64,000 nt of DNA from Brachypterus glaber. Lineage: Eukaryota; Arthropoda; Insecta; Coleoptera; Kateretidae. How positions within the stretch are numbered: position 1 is the stretch's first letter; each line of letters begins with the position of its first letter. The stretch lies in the NCBI GenBank assembly GCA_958510825.1, contig OY294048.1, positions 13,409,589-13,473,588 on the forward strand. The letters are read 5' to 3'. A program made the translations under genes and the position numbers. Below, one piece after another: positions 38,161 through 48,104 of the stretch. The notes under the pieces were generated by a model. That model worked only from the letters and a program-made list of their open reading frames with translations. It was not told the DNA's origin and did no database searches.

Positions 38161-38260
38161 TACCAATATCATTCTGTACGATGATTAGAAAATAGATTGA
38201 TGGAATAATAAATTAATATTTTTATAATTTTGTTTAAAATTAAAAATTTCTGTCCTTACT
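38161..38260 (+). repeat. Inverted 100-bp cap of the ribozyme array
   Basis: It starts at TACCAATATC, the nucleotide that would become the 5' end after hammerhead cleavage, and ends CTGTCCTTACT at the target-site duplication. It lacks the 23-bp A/T-rich insertion that the tandem units carry after GGAATAAT, so it derives from the 352-nt monomer type seen at 44451-45072. Confidence 0.85.
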
Positions 38261-38270
38261 ACTTTACCTT

Positions 38271-39429
38271 GTTCAAACAAAAAAATATATATTGTTTGTT
38301 AAATGAAAATTAAAAATAAAAAAAAAACTGTCGAGGCAAATATTTTACTTTTTGAAAAAAATTATAAATGTAAAAGGAAAATTCCATTTTATATTATTTA
38401 CACTTTCACACATTCGTTTCTCAGATATCTATTAATTCTCACAAATGCATTCTTTACTTGATACAATGAAAGAAAAACACATGTTTGGCGGTAATTTGAG
38501 CAATTTTTTTGTATTATTTCATGGTTAACTTCCGCTTAACTGAGCATTTTAGAAAAAGTCACGTTCTTGACATTAAGATAGGTAGGACATCATTTTAAAC
38601 AATAACATTATGTGAAAGCTAAACATAAGATATTTATCATTGATAAATTATCAATATATTTAGTCTTTTATTAAAACCCACTTACCTACCAAGATAATAT
38701 TCGTAAATATTTTATGCGTTAATACTCTCAATTTATCTACCCCCTAACATCCTACTCCAAAACATCCCACCTATAACAACCCTACTCAGTAACAGACCAG
38801 ATGCGCAAGCGTCGTAAGCGAATTGGCAAGGTCCAGTTTATACATGACAACAAAAAAAAATATAAATTTAAAATACTGTGTAAAACTAAGTGATTTTAGG
38901 TATCCAGAGACATAACTTCTCAGTTGAGAAATGTGAAACAAATTATTTTGAAAGTATACACCGCTGTCGCGGCTTAGGTGACAAATATCCACTCGTTCGG
39001 AATATTCTGTTATTATGTTCTTTGAATTTGTTTTTTAGATTTTTTTTTTGTTACACCAACTTTTTATGAACTCTTGGGGAAATTATTATTGTTAAATTTA
39101 ATTTAATTCATGCATTTAAAATTTTTAAATGGCATTAAACTGCTAATATTCTTGTAATTGGAAAAGTCACGCGTTAGGGTACAATAGGATTATAAGACCT
39201 TAAAAATGGTAAACAAAAAGCAATCGAGAAAGAATAAAAATGTCACATTAAATGTAAGATAATGTAAACAAAGTAATCCCGTGGATAATCCCGCTTTACC
39301 CATTATCTTCAATTTAAAACTGTCAAATTTAGGAAGTTGTTAAAATTTTACTTCCGTTTTAAGAATGGTCAAAAATGAATACCAATAAAACGTCGTAAGC
39401 AGAGAAAAAAATATTCAATAAGAATTAAA
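38271..39429. other. AT-rich intergenic sequence
   Basis: No gene. A fragment of the TCTACTCCGTAACA minisatellite (CCTAACATCCTACTCC and relatives) lies at about 38740-38795. Confidence 0.45.
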
Positions 39430-39900
39430 AATACACTGCCCAGTAAAATTGCTTTCCTATTTTTTACCTCCGCGTGTTAAATAGATTTTCACTAAAACTA
39501 CCTCCCACCTCTCAGATTTACTTACAGCAACCTCAAAAACCCCTATATACCAATATTCACAAAAACTACCCGCCCTTAGGGGGTGAAATTGGAAAATTTT
39601 CTTAGGGGGTGGAATTGGAAAAATTTTATTATCAAATTCAGTTTCTTCGTACCCAAAAACCCTTATATACCAATTTTTACGAAAATATTGAAAATATTTA
39701 CCCCCTCACCCCCGTGGGGGTGGAGTTAGAAACTTTTTATTATCATATTCTATTTTAGCATCCCCAAAAACCCCTATATAGCAATTTTAAAATTTTTGTG
39801 AAAAATTATGGTATTTATCCCATTTGCCCCCCTTGCCCCACCCAATGTTTACCAAAAACAATCCCGAGCGAGAACTTTTGGTAATACATCTGTATGCCAA
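39430..39900 (+). repeat. Tandem repeat with AAAAACCCCTATATACCAAT module, copy 1
   Basis: Three to four degenerate units of roughly 100-120 bp. Each contains a TTTTATTATCA/ATTC-rich part, a CAGCAACCTCAAAAACCCC-like part, ATATACCAAT, and a CCCTTAGGGGGTG hairpin. It opens TACACTGCCCAGTAAAATTG, as the copy at 54848-55150 does (ACACTTCCCAGTAAAAAAAA). Confidence 0.65.
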
Positions 39901-40924
39901 ATTTCAAGTCTATACCTTAAAGCGTTCTCAAGTTATCGTGGATACAAGATTTCCCAGCCTGAACGACCAATCGACCGAGCGACAATTTTTTTTTTGCTTG
40001 AAATTGATTTATATCGACGTCACAAAACGCAAAAATACGCAAAAAAAATATTTAAAATTTTTGCACGAATACAAGGCTTTCCGAAATTTTAAAAATTTTC
40101 AAAATGGGAAAGCAATTATAATATTTTTTCTTCTGCTTCGAATTAGCAAAATATAGTTTCATATTACGTAGCGCCTAGGAGGTCGTTTAAGAGGGGCAAA
40201 ACAATAATTTTAGGAATATTACGCAAAATACGTAACGGACTTGGAGGGCGGGGGGTAGTGCCTAGCGTTACGATGTATTATAAGGAGGGACAGGACCGAT
40301 GTACCGTTACGTAATGCTCTTTACTATTTTAAAGGAATAAATGTGATTAATATGTTTTTTGTCGCTTTTTTCTGAAAATTTGTGGCGGTTTAGGGATAGT
40401 CAAAAAAAATATATCGATAAAAAAACTTTCTTCTTTCTTTCTTTGATAAGAAGAAAGAAATATATTTTTAAATTATTTCGTTCTGTCAGTCCTCACAAGC
40501 TAATGTACCATCACCCTTTTCACCCAAAAAGTGAATTTACCAAAACATGGACTTCCCGACTTCGTAACACGTGTTGAAAAGATAAGAAGCTTAAAAGTTG
40601 ACCAAAATAGTCTTCAAAAATGTTGCTCATCTGGACATTTTTGACACTTTAAACCGTTTAAAATTTGAATACGAACTTTTTTTAAGCCAGTTACTAAAGG
40701 TACCTTGGTGGTCCGTGTTTTTTTATATTTATTTTTGAATGACCATTTGGATGGACTTAACCATTGAATGAGGTGTGAATTTTTGGTGGTCCGATTATAC
40801 GTAGCTAAAAGGGTGGAAATTTCTTGTCAAAATATTCTTTTATGTGAATTATATCTTAATATGCATTAAAATTTCAATTTGACAGATATTATTAAACCTG
40901 TATTAATATGGGATAGGATATTAA
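39901..40924. other. Intergenic sequence with a degenerate GTTACGTAA MITE
   Basis: No gene. ATTACGTAGCGCCTAGG, TAGCGTTACGATG and CGTTACGTAATGCTC between 40160 and 40320 look like a rearranged member of the family at 32454-32582. Confidence 0.45.
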
Positions 40925-41410
40925 TAGTATATTAAAGTACTAGTTTCATAACATACGTTTTTAGCTCACGAGTACTAGTGCGCTAAAAACGTGTTATGAA
41001 ACGAGTGCTTTATATAATTTTTTCTATTTTGCTCTAAAATAAAATTAAAAAAAAAATACATTTAAATTGATGACTGATTTAGGGATTTTTGTTTTGGATT
41101 GGCATTACAGTTAACACCATTTTTAAAATTCTAAGAACAAATGATATTTTGATATATTTTATAGTCATCTCTTCTCTTTTTTACTGCAATTAACCAAGCT
41201 ACAATTTTAACATGGTAAAAATAACCTAAACACAAAATTTTGTAGAAAATTCAACTTTAAAGCGACATTGACATTTGCACGGAAAACGTCAAGCGATAGG
41301 CCAGGTCTGTTGCCAACCCAAAAGAACAAAAAGTACAGACCTTTTATGGGCCTATAAGAACACGCAAAATGCGTGTGATTATGAGCTTATAAGACTCGCA
41401 AAATAGAAAA
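40925..41410 (+). mobile_element. AGTACTAG-family MITE, copy C
   Basis: Collinear with 1283-1787 from GTATATTAAAGTACTAGTTT to GACTCGCAAAATAGAAAA. The subterminal hairpin is shorter because the AAAACGAGCCGCTTGCGG segment is missing. Confidence 0.8.
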
Positions 41411-41452
41411 ATTAACATTTTAATGTAAAGTAGCATAATAATATTATACTTA

Positions 41453-42258
41453 TATAGGGGTGACCGGGGCTAATTGTCGCACTTTTTATTCAAAGTCAGT
41501 TTTTTTCCTTTATTTTCGTCTTTTTTTTATTGACCAAATGGTAATTTTAGCTGCATGTTTCAGTAATATTATTATAAGATAAAACATTAAAAATTTATAG
41601 GGTATTAGAGTTATGATTTTTTTTTGTGAAGTCTCGACAAATGCGATAACGAGTCCCGTCACGGGGCACGTTGTCGCATTTTATATTTTTTTGAAGAAAT
41701 ATAAAGGCATTTATAAAAATTATAAATAACTAATAAGACATGTGCCTTCCCAAAAGCCGATTGTTATCTAACTTTTCACTCTTGTACCAAAATTGTCAAC
41801 TTTATAACTAAATAATATTTTTATTTTTCATTTATATTTAGATTAATAAACGATTTTATTTGCTATCCTACAAAGTTTCACTTTTTAACGCAGTTTTAAA
41901 CAAGAAAAATGCGAAAAAGAAAATGTTATACCAAGAATATATCTACAGATCATGCGACAACTAGTCCCAAACCAAATGCGACAATTAGCCCCAGTGGTCA
42001 ATTTTACGTTATGTATCAAGTACTTTCTAATTAACAAATACACTCCTAAATGACAATATCAACAAATAATATACCGCTTAAACTATTAATATACATATAA
42101 TTTCCTTATCTTAATATTTTAAATCACTCACAATAAGAAAAAATATTTACCACAAAAAAATTACAGGACGCTTAAATTTTGACATTTTTTGGATTATCTT
42201 GATGCTCTTTTAACTTATTTATTACTTATTTACAAATGATAAATGTCACCCCTACATA
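41453..42258. mobile_element. Non-autonomous element with TAGGGGTGAC ends
   Basis: The left end TATATAGGGGTGACCGGG and the right end (TGTCACCCCTACATA) are short inverted repeats. An inner inverted pair carries GGGGCTAATTGTCGCA near 41466 and its complement near 41975-41992. No transposase frame. Confidence 0.55.
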
Positions 42259-42771
42259 TCAATGCTTATTTAAAATATCCACTATAGTGCAGGGCCGTAA
42301 CCACGAAAAAACCTGAGGGGGGGGTCAGACCCCACCGTGTAATGGAATGAGCGTCTTCTCCATTTGCATATATTTTAATGTTTTATAGATTATAAATATG
42401 AAGGTCACAATTCTCCAAATAACCCAGAATTAAAAAAGTGAATCATTTTGTAAAACCTCTTTTAAGAACATATTTAAAAATATGTTCCATGGATCCAGAA
42501 ATGAAAATGATAATCAAAACACTTCACAATGTTATATGCAAATTATTCTATAATAGTTTTAATTACAATTTTTGCATACATTTAGTTTTGAGTAATTTTT
42601 TGTGATTGTGATTACATTAATTGTAATCTTCAGTGCCGCAGGAAATTTTTTTTAGTTATCTGAGGTACAAAATAAATTAGTTCATAAAAAAAATTATTAA
42701 TGAGATTTTGATGATCATAACTTGATTTGTTTATAAAATGTGAATTAACTATTAAAATAAATAAATAGACA
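42259..42771. other. AT-rich intergenic sequence
   Basis: No gene or defined repeat. CCTGAGGGGGGGGTCAG near 42313 resembles the G-rich edge of a MITE. Confidence 0.4.
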
Positions 42772-42864
42772 GGGTCTCTACGAAAACGGCAAAGGGGCTC
42801 TACAAAAACGCCAAGGGGCTCTACAAAAACGCCAAGGGGCTCTACGAAAACGCCAAGGGGGCTC
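42772..42864. repeat. 21-bp minisatellite, about 4.5 units
   Basis: The unit is GGGGCTCTACAAAAACGCCA plus A, with A/G variation. Since 21 is divisible by three, the minus-strand frame (42630-42881) reads a repeated LGVFVEP peptide. Nothing else suggests a protein, so I treat it as a repeat only. Confidence 0.9.
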
Positions 42865-43401
42865 AAACCAAGGCCAACCAAAAAACAGCGTTACGGACCA
42901 ACAGAACGTATTTTGGCGTTAACAATTGTTACCTAAAATTGAGATTTGTATGAAGAAATACATTTTTTGACGAAAAAATACGAAAATCTAAACCGAAACT
43001 TAGTTATTCTCTATTATTGTTCACCTACCCATTTTAAATCCATTTAAGAAATTCACTGGTGGTCCTACGAAAATTTTCTGGTTGATTTTGTTTATTTTAT
43101 GCATTTAAAAAGGATACTTATCGATTTATAAGGGAAGGATAATAGATTTATAAATTTTACCCGGTTTTTAATAGAATTCATTCTTTGTGCTTTTTACAAA
43201 AAACCTTGTCAAAATATTCTATAGAATCGTTCTATTAAAATATATTAAAGCTCGATTCGTTCCAAGTCCAAAGTTAAACTAATATAACTATAATATAACT
43301 AATATAAATAAGAAGTTAAAAATTTGGACTAAAACGTAATTTAAACCTAGGATTTTAGGTAATTCCCAAAAATTAAACCCGTGAATAGACGACTACATTA
43401 T

Positions 43402-43557
43402 GTTTGTTCGTTGGTGCTACACTGAGCTACTCCGAGTTACACTTTTCAGCCAACCAAATAAATACTGTATTTGTTTTTCATACAACAAATACAGTGTTTA
43501 TTTGGTTGGCTAAAAAGTGTAGCTCGGAGTAGCTCAGTGCAGAACTAACGAACAAAC
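43402..43557. mobile_element. 156-bp palindromic MITE
   Basis: Arms 43402-43475 and 43485-43557 begin GTTTGTTCGTTGGTGC and contain GAGCTACTCCGAG and TTGGCTGAAAAGTG in inverse copies with few mismatches, around a loop of about 9 nt. Confidence 0.8.
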
Positions 43558-43734
43558 CTATTGCCTATGTTTACTACCGTATTTATTAATAAGATATTTA
43601 ACTCCCGTGTAAACGCACTTTTCTGCGCTATTTACGAGTATTTATTAATTGGGAGTTATAAATCTAATCCTCTTGAACAACAGGGCTGAAGTTAACAAGC
43701 CGTGAAGATAGGTAATGCTACGCATTCCATTATA

Positions 43735-44130
43735 CAGGGTTGTTCAGAAATAAGTTCGAGAAATTTAAGAGGTGATTCTACGTTAAAAAATATTATTGTG
43801 TTTGTCGTGAGATATAGGATATTTGAGGGAAAAAGAACCAAATTTGTAGGTTGCCTACGTTTCGTAACCTTTATTGTCACTTCTTCAGGGCTGTAACAAT
43901 CAGAGAATATAAAATTACAACTATTACTAATACTATAGTATGGCAACCGTACAGTCTACCAATATCACTCTGTACGATGAGAAGAAAAATAAAAAATAAA
44001 AATAAAATTGATGGATTTTCGCAGCTCCCTTAGGGCTCATTTCCGGACCAACCTTTATAGGAACTTTTTTTCATATTTTTAACGTAGAATCACCTTTTAA
44101 ATTTCTCGAACTTATTTCTGAATAACCTTG
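43735..44130. mobile_element. Mariner-type MITE with TA target-site duplication
   Basis: Inverted ends of about 58 bp (CAGGGTTGTTCAGAAATAAG and the inverse of CAAGGTTATTCAGAAATAAG) are flanked by TA at 43733-43734 and 44131-44132, as for Tc1/mariner. The interior is chimeric. It includes a hammerhead-like core on the minus strand (43853-43892) and a block GTCTACCAATATCACTCTGT with a following TACGATGA, shared with the retrozyme monomer just after its cleavage site. No transposase. Confidence 0.75.
43853..43892 (-). ncRNA. Hammerhead-like core motif (non-canonical)
   Basis: On the minus strand, CUGAAGA, one extra A, stem GUGAC/GUUAC with an AAUAAAG loop, GAAAC, then GUA. The core boxes are right, but the extra base before stem II and the 2-bp stem III (which would need pairing between two RNAs through ACGU) make activity doubtful. 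It may be an old relative of the ribozymes at 36.8 and 44.5 kb. Confidence 0.35.
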
Positions 44131-44440
44131 TATATATAATTCACAGAAAAACAAATTTATATCAAAAAAATTTTTGTCTAGGACGATTTTTGAAAAATTT
44201 GAAACTTCGAAACTACCGTATAATATTATTTTAGCGCAGGCGCTGTAAATAATATAATAACTGGGATTAAGCTGTGATAAAAGGCTGTGTAAACAGTGAA
44301 GATTTATAAATACCGATATTGCAAACTTTAGGTAAATAAAAAACAAATTTTACCATACTTAAATATAAAGCAGTACAGTCCAATTTTACATAAGCGGTCA
44401 CAGAAATATCGACTGTATTGCTATCTGGATTTGTCGCGTT

Positions 44441-44450
44441 CATCCTAAGG
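44441..44450. repeat. 10-bp target-site duplication, left copy (right copy 45073-45082)
   Basis: CATCCTAAGG occurs directly before 44451 and directly after 45072. It differs from the duplication around the first array, so the two insertions are independent events. Confidence 0.88.
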
Positions 44451-44544
44451 AGTAAGGACAGAAATTTTTAATTTTAAACAAAATTATAAAAATATTAATT
44501 TATTATTCCATCAATCTATTTTCTAATCATCGTACAGAGTGATA

Positions 44545-44589
44545 TTGGTAGACTGACAGTTTCGAGCTGCTGGCCCTCTTCAGTACCAA
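44545..44589 (-). ncRNA. Hammerhead ribozyme in the inverted part of insertion 2
   Basis: Complete motif on the minus strand: stem I UUGGUA/UACCAA, CUGAAGA, stem II GGGC/GCUC (one G-U pair), GAA, stem III ACU/AGU, C17. It faces the motif at 44632-44676, so a read-through transcript would form a long inverted duplex that could mask both. Confidence 0.8.
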
Positions 44590-44631
44590 GAGTCAACTCG
44601 CTGATCAAGAAAACTTTTTTTTACTTTACTC

Positions 44632-44676
44632 TTGGTACTGAAGAGGGCCAGCAGCCCGAAACTGCCAGTCTACCAA
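44632..44676 (+). ncRNA. Hammerhead ribozyme, insertion 2, first sense copy
   Basis: Plus strand: UUGGUA, CUGAAGA, stem II GGGC/GCCC fully paired with a CAGCA loop, GAA, stem III ACU/AGU with a GCC loop, C17, UACCAA. Predicted cleavage is between 44670 and 44671. Confidence 0.88.
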
Positions 44677-44983
44677 TATCACTCTGTACGATGATTAGAA
44701 AATAGATTGATGGAATAATAAATTAATATTTTTATAATTTTGTTTAAAATTAAAAATTTCTGTCCTTACTAATTCTACGTCTAACCACCCGTTAGTGGTA
44801 CTATGTGCTTGAGACACACAAGTCTTCAACTTGCTACCATTCAAAGTCTCCAGACTAGGAGAGGTATGAGTAGTTGTCTACATCTAGAAATAGATGGCGC
44901 ACAAGTCTACATCAATCTAATGGCTATATTCCTTTTTCGAGTAGTCTAAAAAAGTTTTCTTAATCAGCGTGCAGAGTTGACTC

Positions 44984-45028
44984 TTGGTACTGAAGAGGGC
45001 CAGCAGCCCGAAACTGTCAGTCTACCAA
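44984..45028 (+). ncRNA. Hammerhead ribozyme, insertion 2, second sense copy
   Basis: As the first sense copy but with a GUC stem III loop. Predicted cleavage is between 45022 and 45023. With the first copy it would release a monomer of exactly 352 nt (44671-45022). This is the best-paired motif in the window. Confidence 0.9.
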
Positions 45029-45082
45029 TATCACTCTGTACGATGATTAGAAAATAGATTGATGGAATAATACATCCTAAGG

Positions 45083-46141
45083 GGGCAGACTGATTTAGTA
45101 GGTACAGTAAAAAATTTACACTATAATAGTAATATTATTGAAAACACATAATCAGAAATACTGTTAAAGGATTGATTAATAAAAACGTTAAAAAAGAATC
45201 GATTAAAAAAACAACGACAGGTTTTTCCATATTTCTCAGGCACCCCGAAAAATATAAAACCCATCCGTGCCATCGGCATTTGGATCGTCAATTCGCACGT
45301 CTTCTTCCCGACTGTAATAATATTATTTCAGGCCCGTTTCCTGGTCTTAATTAAATCGCCCATTGACGACTCGGGAAAGGTCTTTCTCAATAATAGTGCC
45401 AATAATATTGAAAAGTTTGGGGCTTTTTCACAAAACTCAATACAATTAACCACTTCAGTTCTTGTTAAATAAACATGAGTGGATGATGGAAGGTTGGGAT
45501 GGGTGGATACATTGAACTGGGGGTTTAATAAAGTTGATAAAAATAACTGTTGATAGTATATTAAAGTACTAGTTTCATAACATACGTTTTTAGCGCACGA
45601 GTACAAGTTTGTGAATATGAAATATCAAATACAGTATACGCCATAAGATAACTTAAGATTACTTATTTAAATGTTTTAATTTTGAAGTTGATAACTCAAT
45701 TCGTTTAAAGGGTTAGAGGGGGAATGACTTTTGGACCGCTCTGTATTTATTCAGTTTACGGTTGCACCACGGTGCAATTTGTGTATTTAAAATTTAAATT
45801 TTAACAAGTAAAAACGCATCAAACTCTCAGAGCAGCGTTTGGCAAACATAACGCCAGCTGAAATCTTCAGCCTGAAAAATCCTGAAAGCCACGCGTCAAG
45901 TCTAAAAAGTACCATACGGCCCATTTAACGGGCCCCTTCGTCAAAATGTCCGATGTTAAAACCACCGAAAATAGTCTGTACAAATATATCACGAACCTTA
46001 ATATTTATTTATAAAACAATATACTGTGTATTATAGTGTTTTGTGTGTCAACAATAATAGGAAACATTTAACTATATATTTAACTATAAATCATTATATT
46101 TGTATTAATAATATATGTAATAATGTATTCATACATGTTTG
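45083..46141. other. Intergenic sequence with fragments of MITEs
   Basis: No gene. At 45551-45611 lies one end of the AGTACTAG MITE, and at 45688-45745 one end of the GCGGTCCAAAAGT mariner-type MITE (ending GACTTTTGGACCGCTCTGTA). The 92-aa minus-strand frame at 45328-45606 has no family features. Confidence 0.55.
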
Positions 46142-46301
46142 TTTAACCTCGTACTATTCTACTTAATTAAGCATCCCCTAAGTCCAGGACTTGTGTGGGC
46201 TAGGAGTAGAGGGAACCACCAGCTTTAACGAACCAGTTTATAGGGAGTGTCCGTTTCACTTATCGCCTTCGCCAAATTTTAATTATTAATTAACTGAAAA
46301 A
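46142..46301 (-). mobile_element. tRNA-derived SINE, 5'-truncated copy
   Basis: On the minus strand it matches the body of the SINE at 2021-2299 from the TTTTTCAGTTAATTA region to TAGTACGAGGTTAA, including CCTAAGTCCAGGACTTGTGT on the plus strand. The tRNA-like head with the A and B boxes is missing, as expected for 5' truncation. Confidence 0.85.
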
Positions 46302-48104
46302 CATTTGGTGTAAACCAAAATTTTAGATATAAAAAATAAAAATCGACCTGTCTGAGAATTTTTTTCTTTAACTTGTAACTGGGAAGTTAAAAAAATGCCC
46401 ATACAGGTCGATTTTTATTTTTTATTTGGCAAATGTTGGTTTACACTAAATCTTATCACAATTTTCACCCCCTTGCACCCACCCACCCATTGCAATTTTT
46501 TTTTTCAAATAGCCACCCGTTTTTTATAAGGCTTTATCATACACCGTTAGAAAGCTTATTAAATAACCTTTTCAACGATGTGTCACAAGGGATAGGTTCC
46601 TATTAAAAAAAAAAAGTTGTGATGGGAGGGTGCAAGGAGGTGAAAATTTTGATAACTTTTTTTACGCCGAAATTTGCAAAATTAAAAATAAAAATCGACC
46701 TATACGAGCGTTTTTTTTAAGACTTACAACTGAAAAGTTAATCGGGTGATTCCAGACTACGCACTGTATTTTATACACTGCCGCGCTTTAAATTCCGGAC
46801 AGCTTAAAAAATTGACATTTTTTAAATTCAAATATTTCGAAAACTAATGAATGGATTTGGCTGATTCTCTTTTGTTTTGAAGCTTAAACATTCTCTACTT
46901 TTGTTTGTTTTAAGAATGATTAAAATATTTTTTTTCGTATTAACAGCAACAAATAATGTACAACTATGTTTTTTACCCCATCTTCTAGGACTTGCATGGT
47001 AAGCCACTGCAACTGTTTATCAAATTATTAAAGTCTTTCCTATTTGCCGGAGTTTTAATGAATATTTTCTTTTTTATTTTTTTACATTTTTACTTCTGGT
47101 TTTTTTCTATTAGGATTTTCCTGAAAGTCATTTTTTCAGTTAACTTATCCAGACGATAAAATACTTGATAGAATTCTAAATATATGTGTATAACATAAAG
47201 TTAACCGATTTTCATAGAAATATCCATACATAGAAAGTCTATAAAAGTATTTTGGATTAATATTGCCTTAAAGAAAAAATAAAGAAGTAAAGTCACAATT
47301 GTGACACCCTGGAGGGTAAGGGATAAACATAACTCCCTCCAGGGTGGACCATCATGCCCCAACTTAGGAACATTTTTACGGGTGGAAACCCGTTATTAAA
47401 AACGACCCCAAAATATTTTTTTTTTGCATTTTTGGGTTTTGAATGTCGTGAAACGTCGAGAAAATGTGAAAAAAGTGGGTGATAAAAAAATTCTATCTGT
47501 CAGTCTGACTGTATGTAAACCTTATAACTTTTGAACGGAACGTCCGATTAGCGATATCTCACTTATTATTTAAAGTAGGATAATTTTTTTTGCATAAATG
47601 AAAATAATGTTTAATTCCCTACATAAACACACGTGATCATTTTTATCGTAGGACTATTATCATAGTTTCCGAGATATAGGCATTTTAATAATTTTTTATA
47701 TATTTATACATTTAATTAGATTTCAAATTTTGACACTAGTAAAATTCCAGTCATAGGTAAAATAAAACTTTGATGTTTTTAAATAAATTTATATAAATTA
47801 TAATTATATCTGATAATGGCCCCGTTAAAAAAGACAATTCTATAAACCTAGAAAGAAAAAACAAAAGGAAATGGTCAAAAAATACAGAAAAAGTAACGAA
47901 TCCGTGAAAAACGAAAACAAGAAAATTGCTGATAGACTTAAAATTTTACGATTAGTTTAAAATACATAAGATGATTTCCACCCGTCTAGAAAAGGTACCC
48001 GTTTCACATTTTTTTATTGGTATTGAAATTTAGTTATATCACCATTCAATTTTGATAACAAGAATGTTTTTAAGATGAAGTGGATGGACTTATGTTACTG
48101 CGCA
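46302..48104. repeat. Intergenic sequence with hairpins
   Basis: No gene. An inverted pair at about 46310-46365 and 46400-46450 shares AAATAAAAATCGACCTGT and TGTAAACCAA; a third copy of AAATAAAAATCGACCTRT lies near 46687. A short hairpin CACCCTGGAGGG / CCCTCCAGGGTG lies at 47308-47357. The GTCGTGAAACGTCGAG phrase near 47450 is not preceded by a CUGANGA box. Confidence 0.5.

Larger units (their letters stand above)
36791..38260 (-). mobile_element. Retrozyme-like hammerhead ribozyme array (375-bp units)
   Basis: This is a non-coding 1470-bp insertion between exact 10-bp target-site duplications. Ribozyme sense is the minus strand. It consists of three full 375-bp units (from 36791, 37166 and 37541) and a fourth cut short at 38158, differing at only a few positions (for example GGACAG against GAACAG). 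An inverted 100-bp segment (38161-38260) closes it. Each unit carries one complete hammerhead motif, four in all. In sense orientation the insertion ends 49 nt after the predicted cleavage site at GGAATAAT, and the inverted segment equals cleaved-monomer nucleotides 1-100. This layout matches animal retrozymes, thought to spread as self-cleaved, circularised RNAs copied by Penelope-like reverse transcriptases. The mechanism is inferred; the motifs, repeats and duplications are seen directly. Confidence 0.88.
44451..45072 (+). mobile_element. Retrozyme-like insertion 2 (352-nt monomer)
   Basis: 622 bp between 10-bp target-site duplications. An inverted partial copy (44451 to about 44625) is followed by sense sequence (about 44628-45072) with two hammerhead motifs 352 bp apart. 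Its two ends are the same as those of the first array in reverse orientation: AGTAAGGACAGAAA at monomer nucleotide 100 (inverted part) and GATTGATGGAATAAT at nucleotide 49 after cleavage, plus one A. It is diverged from the 375-bp units across the whole monomer. The stem II pairing is intact here. Same class and same reservations about mechanism as the first array. Confidence 0.87.

Noticed and set aside
36781..38270. Classification of the 375-bp array as a Mutator-like element because of its 10-bp target-site duplication
   Set aside because: The true outer ends are not inverted repeats of each other, and each unit carries a complete hammerhead. A ribozyme-bearing retroelement explains the structure better.
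42630..42881. An LGVFVEP repeat protein
   Set aside because: The peptide repeat is produced by a 21-bp minisatellite, and the rest of the frame is low-complexity AT-rich sequence.
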